Shown in pieces: positions 25,143-33,825 of a stretch of DNA of 64,000 bases. Numbering within the stretch: position 1 is the stretch's first letter; the number at the start of each line of letters is the position of its first letter. The notes under the pieces are model-generated. The model was not told the DNA's origin, searched no databases, and was given only the letters and a program-made list of their open reading frames with translations. The translations under genes and the position numbers were made by a program. The stretch is from Streptomyces sp. NBC_01591 (lineage in GTDB: Bacteria; Actinomycetota; Actinomycetes; Streptomycetales; Streptomycetaceae): NCBI RefSeq assembly GCF_035918155.1, contig NZ_CP109327.1, forward strand, positions 5,022,001 through 5,086,000. The letters run 5' to 3'.

Positions 25143-25161
25143 GATGTCTCCCAGCGCACCG

Positions 25162-25178
25162 CTTCACACGGTGTCAAG
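25162..25178. promoter_or_regulatory. Probable MerR operator
   Basis: CTTCACAC (25162-25169) and GTGTCAAG (25171-25178) form an inverted repeat with one mismatch, one base apart, beside a -35-like TTGACC (25178-25183, minus strand). This is the usual layout of MerR-type promoters. Confidence 0.55.
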
Positions 25179-25264
25179 GTCAAGCGTCGCCACCCTGCGG
25201 ACGGGCATCGGAAGAAATGAGGGGGGAGAGCGGGAGCGGGATAAACCGGGGAGCGGAAAAGGCA

Positions 25265-25304
25265 GGAGCCCCGCTCCTCCGCCGAGGCGGAGGAGCGGGG
25301 CTCC
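25265..25304. terminator. Terminator of the cold-shock gene
   Basis: A 40-base near-perfect palindrome (25265-25283 with 25286-25304), GC rich, followed on the minus strand by CCTTTTCC. It lies 41 bases after the cold-shock stop. Confidence 0.85.
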
Positions 25305-25345
25305 TTGGGTACTACTAGCCGGCCGCGATCGGCCGACCCGGGCAA

Positions 25346-25549
25346 CTAGGCCGGGGTGACGTTCTCAGCCTGCGGACCCTTGGGTCCCTGAGTGACGTCG
25401 AAGTTCACGACCTGGTTCTCCTCGAGAGAGCGGAACCCGGACGCGTTGATCGCGGAGTAGTGGACGAAGACATCCGGGCCGCCGCCGTCCTGGGCGATGA
25501 AGCCGAAGCCCTTTTCAGCGTTGAACCACTTGACGGTTCCGGTAGCCAT
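25346..25549 (-). CDS. Cold-shock domain protein
   Basis: A 67-residue CspA-type OB fold that binds single-stranded nucleic acid. RNP1 K-G-F-G-F-I (about residues 13-18) and RNP2 V-F-V-H-Y (about 27-31) are intact, with the G-T-V-K-W-F-N-A-E start and the G-P-x-G-P-Q-A-E-N-V end. AAGGAGGGC precedes the ATG by five bases, a very strong ribosome site. Streptomyces carry several of these genes, and one lies upstream of mqnA in S. coelicolor, so position is conserved (recollection). A terminator-like hairpin in its leader is listed separately. Confidence 0.95.
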   Translation of the reverse strand: MATGTVKWFNAEKGFGFIAQDGGGPDVFVHYSAINASGFRSLEENQVVNFDVTQGPKGPQAENVTPA

Positions 25550-25614
25550 AAGCCCTCCTTGGGCCAAAGGGTTGCCCTGCTCCAGAACCTGCAAAGAAGT
25601 CTGAAAACTACAAA

Positions 25615-25642
25615 AGCCTGCGGGTTACATGCTCCGCAGGCT
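25615..25642 (-). ncRNA. Terminator-like hairpin in cold-shock leader
   Basis: AGCCTGCGG and CCGCAGGCT (25615-25623 and 25634-25642) form a 9-bp stem; reading leftward it is followed by TTTTGTAGTTTTC. It ends about 66 bases before the cold-shock start and could attenuate or shape the leader. Confidence 0.5.
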
Positions 25643-25878
25643 CTGTACTGCAAGGGAAACCAAACTGCAACTTGCGTCGAGCCTAGCACGCAGCGTGTAT
25701 CGAAGGGTAGAGGGAAAGATCACTTCACTCGGACGTTTGATTGCCGTGCTGATGGGCTGACGGAGCGGGCGTACGGGAGGGTGTCGCAGAGGCGACTTCG
25801 AGGGGTACGGAGGAGGCCGGGGAGTGAGATCCGGGAGCGCCTCGCGCCCCCGGTGCCGTTCGGATCGCGCCACGGGTC

Positions 25879-26769
<891 letters not shown>

Positions 26770-27199
26770 CGGAAGCGGGGCGGGGTACGGGCGGGGTGCG
26801 GGCGCGGGGCGTGCGCCGCGCGCCTTGCACGGGAATGCCCCGGGATATAGGTGAATTCTGTACCTTTCCGGGCCGCCTATCCCCCGCTCTTCTCCCTCCG
26901 CACTTCTCCCTCGTCTTCTCGCGCGCCTTCTCTCGTCGCTTCTCCCGGCACTTCTGCCGGTACGGCCTCGATTCGGGTTAATACGCGCCGAATAGTCGAT
27001 TCCCGGGCGGTGCCGGCCGTGCGTCCCGGCCGGCTCCGGAATCGCTCGGGTGAACGACGCATTCACGCCTTTTGTTGTATCGAAAGCCGTTGTTCGTTCC
27101 CTTAGGGGTGAAATAGGCGGATGGTTTCCTCTGTGACGCGATGACCTTCGCCCCCTAGGCTTCGGTCGGAGGTCGGGCCGGTCCACAGGGGGAGTCCAT
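26770..27199. other. 430-base gap between mqnA and kinase gene
   Basis: No convincing gene: short frames here have poor codon use. The middle is rich in TCTCCC and TTCTC words, and the stretch at about 27070-27130 is unusually AT rich for the window and likely holds the kinase promoter (CCCTTAGGGGTG at about 27099). Confidence 0.6.
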
Positions 27200-29047
27200 A
27201 TGCAGCCGCTGGAAGCCGGCGAACCGCTGACCATCGGTGCCTACCGATTGCTCGGCAGGCTCGGTGCGGGCGGCATGGGCCGGGTCTATCTGGGGCGCAG
27301 CGCGGGCGGGCGCACCGTCGCGGTCAAGGTCGTGCACCCGCATTTCGCGCTCGACGAGCAGTTCCGCGCGCGCTTCCGGCGCGAGGTGGACGCAGCACGG
27401 CGGATCGGTGCGCAGTGGACGGCTCCCGTGCTGGACGCCGACCCGGACGCGCCCATTCCGTGGGTCGCCACCGGCTACGTGGCCGGCCCCCCGCTCTCCG
27501 CCGCGGTCGCCGAGTACGGGCTGCTGCCCGAGAACGCGGTACGGACGCTGGGCGCCGGACTCGGGGAGGCGCTGGCCGCGGTGCACGAGCAGGGCCTCAT
27601 CCACCGTGATGTGAAGCCGTCCAACGTACTGCTGGCCCTGGACGGCCCCCGGCTGATCGACTTCGGGATCGCCCACGCCATCGGCGCCACCGCCTCGCTC
27701 ACCTCCACCGGGGTCTCGGTCGGCTCGCCCGGCTACATGGCTCCGGAACAGATCCGGGGCGTCGACATCTCGGGCGCGGCCGATGTCTTCTCGCTCGGCG
27801 CGGTGCTCGCGTACGCGGCGACCGGTACCGCTCCCTTCCTCGGCGACTCCTCGGCCGTACTCCTCTACAAGGTGGTGCACGAGGAGCCCGAGTTGGGGGA
27901 GTTGGAGGGGGATCTGCGGGAGATCGTCGCCGGGTGCCTGGCGAAGGAGCCGGAGGACCGGCCCACGCCCATGGAGCTGGCCCGGCGGCTGGCGCCGGGC
28001 GGGGCCGCCGCGCTGGTGGCGGCCGGCTGGCTGCCCGGACCGCTGGTGCGCGAGGTGAGCCGGGCCGCGGTTGCGCTGCTGGACCTGGAGCCGCAGGACG
28101 CGCCGGTGCAGTCGGGGCCGGTGCCGTTCAGCGGCGCGGCGTGGGATGCGGGCGGCGCCAACGGATTGAACGGCGCCAACGGGGCCGGGGCCGGGGGCGT
28201 GGGCGGCGGGTACGGGTCGCCGGCCGAGCCCTTCCCCACGCACGACCCGACCCGGCTGTCCCATCCGGGCGTACTGCCCTCGTGGCCCACGGCCGAGAGC
28301 GCGGCCCAGTCGGCCAGGACATCGGGGACATCCGGGGTATCCGGGCCGTCGCGGCATGCCGGTGAGTCCGGGCTGCCCGGACAACGTACGTCCGATCCCC
28401 GTTTGTCCGTCACCGTCAGCGCGGACTCCGGCCCGGCCTCTCCGGACGCGAACCGCGGCCGGAGACTGAGCTGCACCGTCGCCCTCGCGGTGGCGGGTGC
28501 TCTCGCCGCCGTGACCGTGGGCAGCGCGTTCATCTTCGACCTGATGCCGGGCGGCGGCGGCCAGAACAACGCCGAGCACGGCAACGTCGGCAGCACCCCG
28601 CCGGCCGCCACCGCGACCGGCCGGCCGTCGCAGCCCACGGACTCGGGCTCGGCGAGCCCGGAGCAGATCACCGCACTCCCGAAGGAGTTCATCGGCACCT
28701 GGAAGGGCCCGGTCACCGAGAAGACCAGCGGGCAGCCGCACGGCACGCTCACCGCCGTCTTCACCGCGGGGAAGAAGGGTACGGACGTGGTCCGGATGAA
28801 CACCGAGGTCACCAGCCTCGGAGTCACCGTCAGCTGCAACAGCGTCGCCAGCCTCACCTCCGGCACCGCCGAGGAACTGACCCTCCACGAACGCGTCGAC
28901 CCGGACCGGCCCAGCACCCCGGCCCTGTGCACCTCCACCACCACCGACGTCCACTTCACCCTGGCCGCCGACGGCACCCTGCGCTTCCGGTCCGAGGAGC
29001 GGGGCGCGGGTCTGCCGTACGGCACGCTGAGCCGGTCCGGCGGCTGA
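27200..29047 (+). CDS. Membrane Ser/Thr protein kinase
   Basis: A 615-residue receptor-like kinase. The kinase domain is at about residues 12-270 (GAGGMG loop, K-V-V-H catalytic Lys region, HRDVKPSN, D-F-G-I-A-H, G-Y-M-A-P-E-Q). A long Gly/Pro/Ser linker follows, then one membrane helix at about residues 421-445, and an extracellular part of about 165 residues with two cysteines and beta-strand character that does not match PASTA or PQQ domains. It sits between mqnA and mqnC, spaced from both, in a position where Streptomyces commonly have such a kinase (recollection). Target unknown. Confidence 0.9.
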   Translation: MQPLEAGEPLTIGAYRLLGRLGAGGMGRVYLGRSAGGRTVAVKVVHPHFALDEQFRARFRREVDAARRIGAQWTAPVLDADPDAPIPWVATGYVAGPPLSAAVAEYGLLPENAVRTLGAGLGEALAAVHEQGLIHRDVKPSNVLLALDGPRLIDFGIAHAIGATASLTSTGVSVGSPGYMAPEQIRGVDISGAADVFSLGAVLAYAATGTAPFLGDSSAVLLYKVVHEEPELGELEGDLREIVAGCLAKEPEDRPTPMELARRLAPGGAAALVAAGWLPGPLVREVSRAAVALLDLEPQDAPVQSGPVPFSGAAWDAGGANGLNGANGAGAGGVGGGYGSPAEPFPTHDPTRLSHPGVLPSWPTAESAAQSARTSGTSGVSGPSRHAGESGLPGQRTSDPRLSVTVSADSGPASPDANRGRRLSCTVALAVAGALAAVTVGSAFIFDLMPGGGGQNNAEHGNVGSTPPAATATGRPSQPTDSGSASPEQITALPKEFIGTWKGPVTEKTSGQPHGTLTAVFTAGKKGTDVVRMNTEVTSLGVTVSCNSVASLTSGTAEELTLHERVDPDRPSTPALCTSTTTDVHFTLAADGTLRFRSEERGAGLPYGTLSRSGG

Positions 29048-29119
29048 CCCCGCAAGGGGCTGGCGTACGCTGAACCGGTCCGTAGATCCGTTGAAGAACC
29101 GCCGAAAGGTGACAGCCCG

Positions 29120-30319
29120 GTGACCGAGAAGGCCGACCTTCAGCCCATCCTCGACCGAGCCGCCGAGGGCGGTCGGATCTCTCCGGAGGAGGCGCTCGAC
29201 CTCTACCGTTCGGCGCCGCTGCACGCACTGGGCGCGGCCGCCGACGCTGTACGCCGCCGCCGTTACGCCGGTACGGAGCACATCGCGACGTACATCATCG
29301 AGCGCAACATCAACTACACGAACGTCTGTGTCACGGCCTGCAAGTTCTGCGCCTTCTACGCCGCGCCGAAGGACACCGCCAAGGGCTGGTCCCGCGACCT
29401 CGACGACATCCTGCGCCGCTGCGCGGAGACCGTCGAACTCGGCGGTACGCAGATCATGTTCCAGGGCGGGCACCACCCGGACTACGGCGTCGAGTACTAC
29501 GAGGAGCACTTCTCCGCGATCAAGAAGGCGTTCCCGCAGCTGGTCATCCACTCGCTGGGCGCCTCCGAGGTCGAGCACATGGCCCGGATCTCCAAGGTCT
29601 CCGTCGAGGAGGCCATCCAGCGCATCCACGCCGCCGGTCTCGACTCCTTCGCGGGAGCCGGCGCCGAGCTGCTGCCGGCCCGGCCGCGTACCGCGATCGC
29701 CCCGCTCAAGGAGTCCGGCGAGCGCTGGCTGGAGATCATGGAGATCGCCCACCGCCTCGGTGTCGAGTCCACCTCCACCATGCTGATGGGCACCGGCGAG
29801 ACCAACGCCGAGCGCATCGAGCACCTGCGGATGATCCGCGACGTACAGGACCGGACGGGCGGCTTCCGCGCGTTCATCCCGTACACGTACCAGCCGGAGA
29901 ACAACAAGCTGAAGGGCCAGACGCAGGCCACGCTCTTCGAGTACCTGCGGATGATCGCCATCGCCCGGATCTTCCTCGACAACGTCGCGCACATCCAGGG
30001 CTCCTGGCTGACCACCGGCAAGGAGGTCGGCCAGCTGTCGCTGCACTACGGCGCCGACGACCTCGGCTCGATCATGCTGGAGGAGAACGTCGTCTCCTCG
30101 GCCGGCGCCAAGCACCGCTCCAACCGCCTGGAGATCATCGACCTGATCCGCAAGGCGGACCGGGTGCCCGCCCAGCGCGCCACCACGTACGAGCACCTCG
30201 TCGTCCACGACGACCCGGCGAACGACCCGGTCGACGAGCGCGTGGTCTCGCACATCTCGTCCACCGCGATCGAGGGCGGCACGGCTCACCCGGAGCTGAA
30301 GCTCCTCAACGCCAACTGA
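29120..30319 (+). CDS. mqnC: Cyclic dehypoxanthinyl futalosine synthase MqnC (radical SAM)
   Basis: A 399-residue radical SAM enzyme that cyclises dehypoxanthinyl futalosine in menaquinone synthesis. The cluster motif C-V-T-A-C-K-F-C (CxxxCxxC) is near residue 77, followed by G-G-x-H-P-D-Y-G (near 120), the E-L-L-P-A-R-P-R-T stretch, and Y-Q-P-E-N-N. Length matches the family. The GTG at 29120 follows GAAAGGTGA. The next gene begins within 8 bases after the stop, so they are likely co-transcribed. Confidence 0.94.
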   Translation: MTEKADLQPILDRAAEGGRISPEEALDLYRSAPLHALGAAADAVRRRRYAGTEHIATYIIERNINYTNVCVTACKFCAFYAAPKDTAKGWSRDLDDILRRCAETVELGGTQIMFQGGHHPDYGVEYYEEHFSAIKKAFPQLVIHSLGASEVEHMARISKVSVEEAIQRIHAAGLDSFAGAGAELLPARPRTAIAPLKESGERWLEIMEIAHRLGVESTSTMLMGTGETNAERIEHLRMIRDVQDRTGGFRAFIPYTYQPENNKLKGQTQATLFEYLRMIAIARIFLDNVAHIQGSWLTTGKEVGQLSLHYGADDLGSIMLEENVVSSAGAKHRSNRLEIIDLIRKADRVPAQRATTYEHLVVHDDPANDPVDERVVSHISSTAIEGGTAHPELKLLNAN

Positions 30320-30326
30320 GGCCGCT

Positions 30327-30980
30327 TTGCTGACCGTTCATGCCGCGCCGCTGGTTCTTCCGGTCGGCGCGGCTGCCGTTGCGCAGGGTGCGGTGGCCGT
30401 GGAGGGCGACCGGATCGTCGCGCTCGGACCGTACGACGAGGTCGTGGCCGCCCACCCCACGGCCCGGGTCCGTACATGGCCGGGCGTCATCACGCCGGGG
30501 CTGCGGCAGTGGCACGGGCTGTGGCTGCTCACCCGCTGCTACCACCCCGACCCGCGAGAGGCGGACGAGCTCGGCGACCAGCCGCTGTGGGGCGAGGCGT
30601 TCGAGCGGCTGGTCGGTGAGATGGACGCGACGCGGCGGGCGGGCAGCGTACGGCGCGGGCTGCAGCAGATGCTGCGGTACGGCACGACGCACCTCGCGGG
30701 CCGCTTCCACGACCCGGCCGTCCGCACCGCCGTCGCCCGCTCGGGTATGACGGAGGTCTCGGTCGTCGGCGCCCCCGGCATCCTGGTCGGCGAACCGAGC
30801 CTGGACCCGTTCGTGGAGGGGTACGACCTGCCCGGCTCCGTGCACGGCCCGCTCACCGTCGGCGGCCGCGCCGACCTCGCCGTCTTCGACGTACCCGATG
30901 AGGCGGCGCTGTGCGCGGCGGGGGCGGGGCGGTGCGTGGCCACGGTGCTGGGCGGGCGGCTGGTGTACCGGCGGCGCTGA
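30327..30980 (+). CDS. Degenerate amidohydrolase-like protein downstream of mqnC
   Basis: A 217-residue product with the N-terminal composite beta domain (L-T-V-H-A-A-P-L-V-L-P, V-A-L-G-P-Y, V-I-T-P-G-L) and C-terminal strands (G-G-R-A-D-L-A-V-F-D, V-L-G-G-R-L-V-Y) of imidazolonepropionase or MqnX-type amidohydrolases. The metal motif N-A-H-x-H is replaced by Q-W-H-G-L-W, and the TIM barrel is reduced to about 110 residues, so catalysis of the usual kind is unlikely. Start is probably TTG at 30327 (GAGG upstream). The coupling to mqnC hints at a menaquinone-linked role. The stop codon TGA borders a MITE. Confidence 0.8.
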   Translation: MLTVHAAPLVLPVGAAAVAQGAVAVEGDRIVALGPYDEVVAAHPTARVRTWPGVITPGLRQWHGLWLLTRCYHPDPREADELGDQPLWGEAFERLVGEMDATRRAGSVRRGLQQMLRYGTTHLAGRFHDPAVRTAVARSGMTEVSVVGAPGILVGEPSLDPFVEGYDLPGSVHGPLTVGGRADLAVFDVPDEAALCAAGAGRCVATVLGGRLVYRRR

Positions 30981-31143
30981 GAGCCTGTCGGGTGACCTCT
31001 GATCGGGCGGCCACGCTCTGGCACGCACGCTTCCCACGTTGCCGAAATGCCCTAGTAGCTCCGCTACGAGGACATCCCGGCGCCTTGGAATCGCACGCAC
31101 CAGACCGCGTCCGCTATCCGATCGAAGGCCACCCGACAGGCTC
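30981..31143. mobile_element. MITE-like element with IS5-type ends and TGA duplication
   Basis: A 163-bp element that folds end to end: GAGCCTGTCGGGTG (30981-30994) pairs perfectly with CACCCGACAGGCTC (31130-31143), and the match continues with some differences (CCTCTGATCGG versus the complement of CCGATCGAAGG). It has no ORF. TGA stands directly on both sides (30978-30980 and 31144-31146), a 3-bp target duplication of the TNA type of the IS1031/IS5 group, and the left copy is the stop codon of the preceding gene. From memory its central words recur in many Streptomyces genomes. Confidence 0.8.
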
Positions 31144-31349
31144 TGAGGCGTGTGCGCCGGTTGCTGTACTGCGCGGCAGATCAGGGCCGGCCTGCGGGGA
31201 CTGAGCACGCTCTCCCCCGAGGAGCAGGCCGTGGTGAGGTTTCTCGGATGTGGTCGCAACCTCGGGGGGTGTCGCACGTCTGGTGGGTTGAAGGCGCCTC
31301 TCAGCTGTTGCTCCAGACCGTGTTTCCGTCACTTCCTCAGGAGAGTCCC

Positions 31350-31673
31350 ATGTCTACGCACGCCAAGTGGAACCACTGTCTCCGCCCCCGGGTCCTGGGT
31401 ACCGTCACCGGTGTCGCGCTGCTGCTGGGCGGCGGCTTCGCCATGCAGGCCGTCGCCGACTCCGGCGTGAAGCCGGCCCCCGCCGCGCCGAAGGTCACCA
31501 CGACCGGGGACGCAGCCCCGCAGACCGTGTCGAAGCCCGTCGGCTCGAAGCCCGCCGGCACCCCGAAGGTCGTCGAGGCGGGCAAGCGGGCCGACGCGGG
31601 CAAGCCCGGCACCGCGCCCGTCCCGGCCGAAGCGCCCCGGGTGATCAAGCCGGGCAGCGGAGCCCAGAAGTAG
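31350..31673 (+). CDS. Small secreted Pro/Lys/Ala-rich protein
   Basis: A 107-residue product with a Sec-type signal (basic start, hydrophobic V-L-G-T-V-T-G-V-A-L-L-L-G-G-G-F-A-M, cleavage expected after A-V-A near residue 36) and a mature part of short K-P/G-x repeats (V-S-K-P-V-G-S-K-P-A-G-T-P-K-V) with no cysteine. It looks like a wall-spacer or linker peptide without a catalytic fold. AGGAGAG precedes the ATG. It lies just before a sigma factor gene with a hairpin between them. Function not recognised. Confidence 0.8.
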   Translation: MSTHAKWNHCLRPRVLGTVTGVALLLGGGFAMQAVADSGVKPAPAAPKVTTTGDAAPQTVSKPVGSKPAGTPKVVEAGKRADAGKPGTAPVPAEAPRVIKPGSGAQK

Positions 31674-31692
31674 CAGCAGCGGCAGCACCACG

Positions 31693-31722
31693 GGGCGGGC
31701 CGGCCTCTCCGCAGGCCCGCCC
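31693..31722 (+). terminator. Hairpin before sigma-factor gene
   Basis: GGGCGGGCC (31693-31701) pairs with GGCCCGCCC (31714-31722), 27 bases before the sigma factor ATG. It may end the secreted-protein message. Confidence 0.6.
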
Positions 31723-31748
31723 GCCCCTCCCGCAATGGATCGAGGTCC

Positions 31749-32363
31749 ATGCAGTACGCCATTCCCACAGCGCCGCCCTGGTGGTCCCGTCTGTTCTCCC
31801 GCATGCCCCGGACCGAGGCTGCGCCGGAACGGGGACATCATCTGCGGGCACTCGGTACGCCGTACGACGACGAGCCGCCGCCCACGCTGACCGAGCTGTA
31901 CCAGGCGCGGCGACTCGACATGGTGCGGCTCGCGCTCTTCCTGGTGGACGATCTGCACACCGCCGAGGACGTCGTCCAGGACGCCTTCGCCGCAGTCTGC
32001 CGCTCGCACGGCACCTCGCTGGACGGGCTCCAGGACCCCGGGGCCTACCTGCACACAGCCGTGGTCAACGCGGCCCGCTCCGTGCTGCGCAGACGTCGCA
32101 CCGCCCGTGCCTACACCCCGCCCCACCAGGGTTATGGGCCGCCCGTCGACGAGGGGCTGCTGCTCGCCGAGGAGTACCGTCAAGTTCTCGACGCAATGGC
32201 ACAATTGACGCAGCGTCAGCGAGAGGTGCTGGTGCTGCGCTACTGGTCTGAGCTGACCGAGGCGCAGATCGCGCAGACGCTCGGGCTGTCGCGCGGCACG
32301 GTGAAGTCCACCGCGAGCCGCGCGCTGGATGCCCTGGAGAAGAAGCTGGGGGCGGGCCGATGA
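31749..32363 (+). CDS. ECF-type RNA polymerase sigma factor
   Basis: A 204-residue ECF (SigE/Sig70-like) sigma factor. Region 2 lies about residues 48-105 (M-V-R-L-A-L-F-L-V-D-D-x-H-T-A-E-D-V-V-Q-D-A-F) and region 4 about 140-200 (L-T-Q-R-Q-R-E-V-L-V-L-R-Y-W-S-E-L-T-E-A-Q-I-A-Q-T-L-G-L-S-R-G-T-V-K-S). The first 48 residues are extra and basic. The ATG follows GAGG. It overlaps the next gene by four bases (ATGA), which is a small membrane protein suited to be its anti-sigma factor. Confidence 0.92.
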   Translation: MQYAIPTAPPWWSRLFSRMPRTEAAPERGHHLRALGTPYDDEPPPTLTELYQARRLDMVRLALFLVDDLHTAEDVVQDAFAAVCRSHGTSLDGLQDPGAYLHTAVVNAARSVLRRRRTARAYTPPHQGYGPPVDEGLLLAEEYRQVLDAMAQLTQRQREVLVLRYWSELTEAQIAQTLGLSRGTVKSTASRALDALEKKLGAGR

Positions 32364-32704
32364 AGCCGAACGCCGAAGACCGCCGACTTGCGACCGAGGA
32401 CCGGCTGCGCGCCGCGCTGGCCGCCCGCGCCGCGCTCGTCACGCACCGCGACCTGCGCCGCGATGCACCCCCGCAGGGACGCAGTTGGGGAGTGCGCCGG
32501 GTACGCAGGATGGCCTTCGCCGCGCTCGGTGTGGCTGCCGCCGTGGTGACCGTGTGCCTGCTGGTGCTGCTGCCCGGCAGCCCGCTGGACCCGGCTCCGG
32601 TGCCGCCCGCCCGCCCCCCGGGCATCAATGAACCGGTGCCGGCCACATCTCCGCGCCCGGTCGGCCCGTCCGGTGCGGACCCCAGTGTGGCCGGCCAGCC
32701 ATAG
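32360..32704 (+). CDS. Putative small anti-sigma factor, one membrane helix
   Basis: A 114-residue protein. Residues 1-45 are charged and helical ([12 protein letters not shown]), one membrane helix spans about 51-71 ([18 protein letters not shown]), and the rest is a short Pro-rich outside tail. Its ATG overlaps the sigma factor stop, the usual sigma/anti-sigma coupling. The cytoplasmic part is smaller than in standard ZAS-type anti-sigma factors and has no H-x3-C-x2-C, so the role is an inference from position and topology. Confidence 0.7.
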   Translation: MKPNAEDRRLATEDRLRAALAARAALVTHRDLRRDAPPQGRSWGVRRVRRMAFAALGVAAAVVTVCLLVLLPGSPLDPAPVPPARPPGINEPVPATSPRPVGPSGADPSVAGQP

Positions 32705-33011
32705 ATCACGTCCGGATCGCGGCCGGTACGGCATATTCGCCCGCCCGGCGGCGCCTTTGGTGCCGTACCCCGGAACAGCTCCCACCCACCGCCTGCGACC
32801 TGCGGCTTTACGCTCCACGTGTGTGCCCGCATTCCCCTTGTCGCCGGTGCTCCACCTGGGCACCACCACAGCGGCGGCACGGACCCCTGGCTCCCGGTGG
32901 CTCTGTGTTCCCTTCCGTACCGACTGCGGGTGGCCCGGATTGGTTCAGTCCACCCGGGCCCGACTCGCGACCGGCGCGGAGCGCCGCGGACCGGGCTGCT
33001 TGAATGGGTGG
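32705..33011. other. 307-base gap before menG
   Basis: No credible gene. It contains GC-rich dyads such as GGGTGG...CCACCC at about 32929-32958 and probably the menG promoter. No clear -10 or ribosome site is visible near the menG start. Confidence 0.5.
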
Positions 33012-33704
33012 GTGACCCGAGCATCCCTGGAAAAGCAGCCGCACGAAGTCGCCACGATGTTCGACGACGTGGCGGCGAACTACGACCTCACCAACGATGT
33101 GCTGTCACTCGGCCAGGCCCGCCTGTGGCGCAAGGAGGTCGCGAAGGCGGTGCACGCCCGGCCCGCCGAGAAGGTCCTCGACCTGGCCGCGGGCACGGCG
33201 ACGTCGTCGCTGCCGTTCGCCGCGACGGGCGCGTACGTCGTGCCGTGCGACTTCTCCCTCGGCATGCTCCAGGAGGGCAAGAAGCGCAACTCCTGGCTGC
33301 CCTTCACCGCGGGCGACGCCACCAGGCTGCCGTTCCGCGACGAGACCTTCGACGCGGTGACGATCTCCTTCGGGCTGCGCAACGTCCAGGACACGGACGC
33401 GGCGCTGCGCGAGCTGTACCGGGTGACCAAGCCGGGCGGCCGGGTGGTGATCTGCGAGTTCTCGCAGCCGACCTGGGCGCCGTTCCGCACGGTCTACACC
33501 GAGTACCTGATGCGGGCTCTGCCGCCGGTCGCACGCGCGGTGTCGTCCAACCCCGACGCGTACGTCTACCTCGCCGAATCCATCCGCGCCTGGCCCGACC
33601 AGCCCGGGCTCGCGGCCGCGCTCCAGCGGGCCGGCTGGTCGAAGGTCGCCTGGCGCAACCTCACCGGTGGTGTGGTGGCGCTGCACCGGGGCGTGCGCCC
33701 CTGA
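33012..33704 (+). CDS. menG: Demethylmenaquinone methyltransferase (MenG/UbiE)
   Basis: A 230-residue SAM-dependent methyltransferase that adds the last methyl to demethylmenaquinone. Motifs: [14 protein letters not shown] near residue 16, the SAM-binding V-L-D-L-A-A-G-T-A near 53, [21 protein letters not shown], and [14 protein letters not shown]. The GTG at 33012 was chosen; the upstream part of the open frame has no methyltransferase similarity. It fits with mqnA, mqnC and the MenJ-like gene in the same region. Confidence 0.92.
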   Translation: MTRASLEKQPHEVATMFDDVAANYDLTNDVLSLGQARLWRKEVAKAVHARPAEKVLDLAAGTATSSLPFAATGAYVVPCDFSLGMLQEGKKRNSWLPFTAGDATRLPFRDETFDAVTISFGLRNVQDTDAALRELYRVTKPGGRVVICEFSQPTWAPFRTVYTEYLMRALPPVARAVSSNPDAYVYLAESIRAWPDQPGLAAALQRAGWSKVAWRNLTGGVVALHRGVRP

Positions 33705-33825
33705 GACAACGGTTCGGCGAATTCCGCAGACGGGAACCGGGCGGCGGGGTAGATGTGTCCGTTGAAACGCACATGTCTTCCCCGACATCGTCGTCCCCCT
33801 CCCCGTTGCTGCCGCCGGAGTTCGC

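Noticed and set aside
26851..27105. An 84-residue open frame between mqnA and the kinase gene
   Set aside because: Ser/Arg-rich, poor codon pattern and no ribosome site.
27155..30289. A 1044-residue open frame on the minus strand
   Set aside because: It is a GC-driven shadow of the kinase and mqnC genes.
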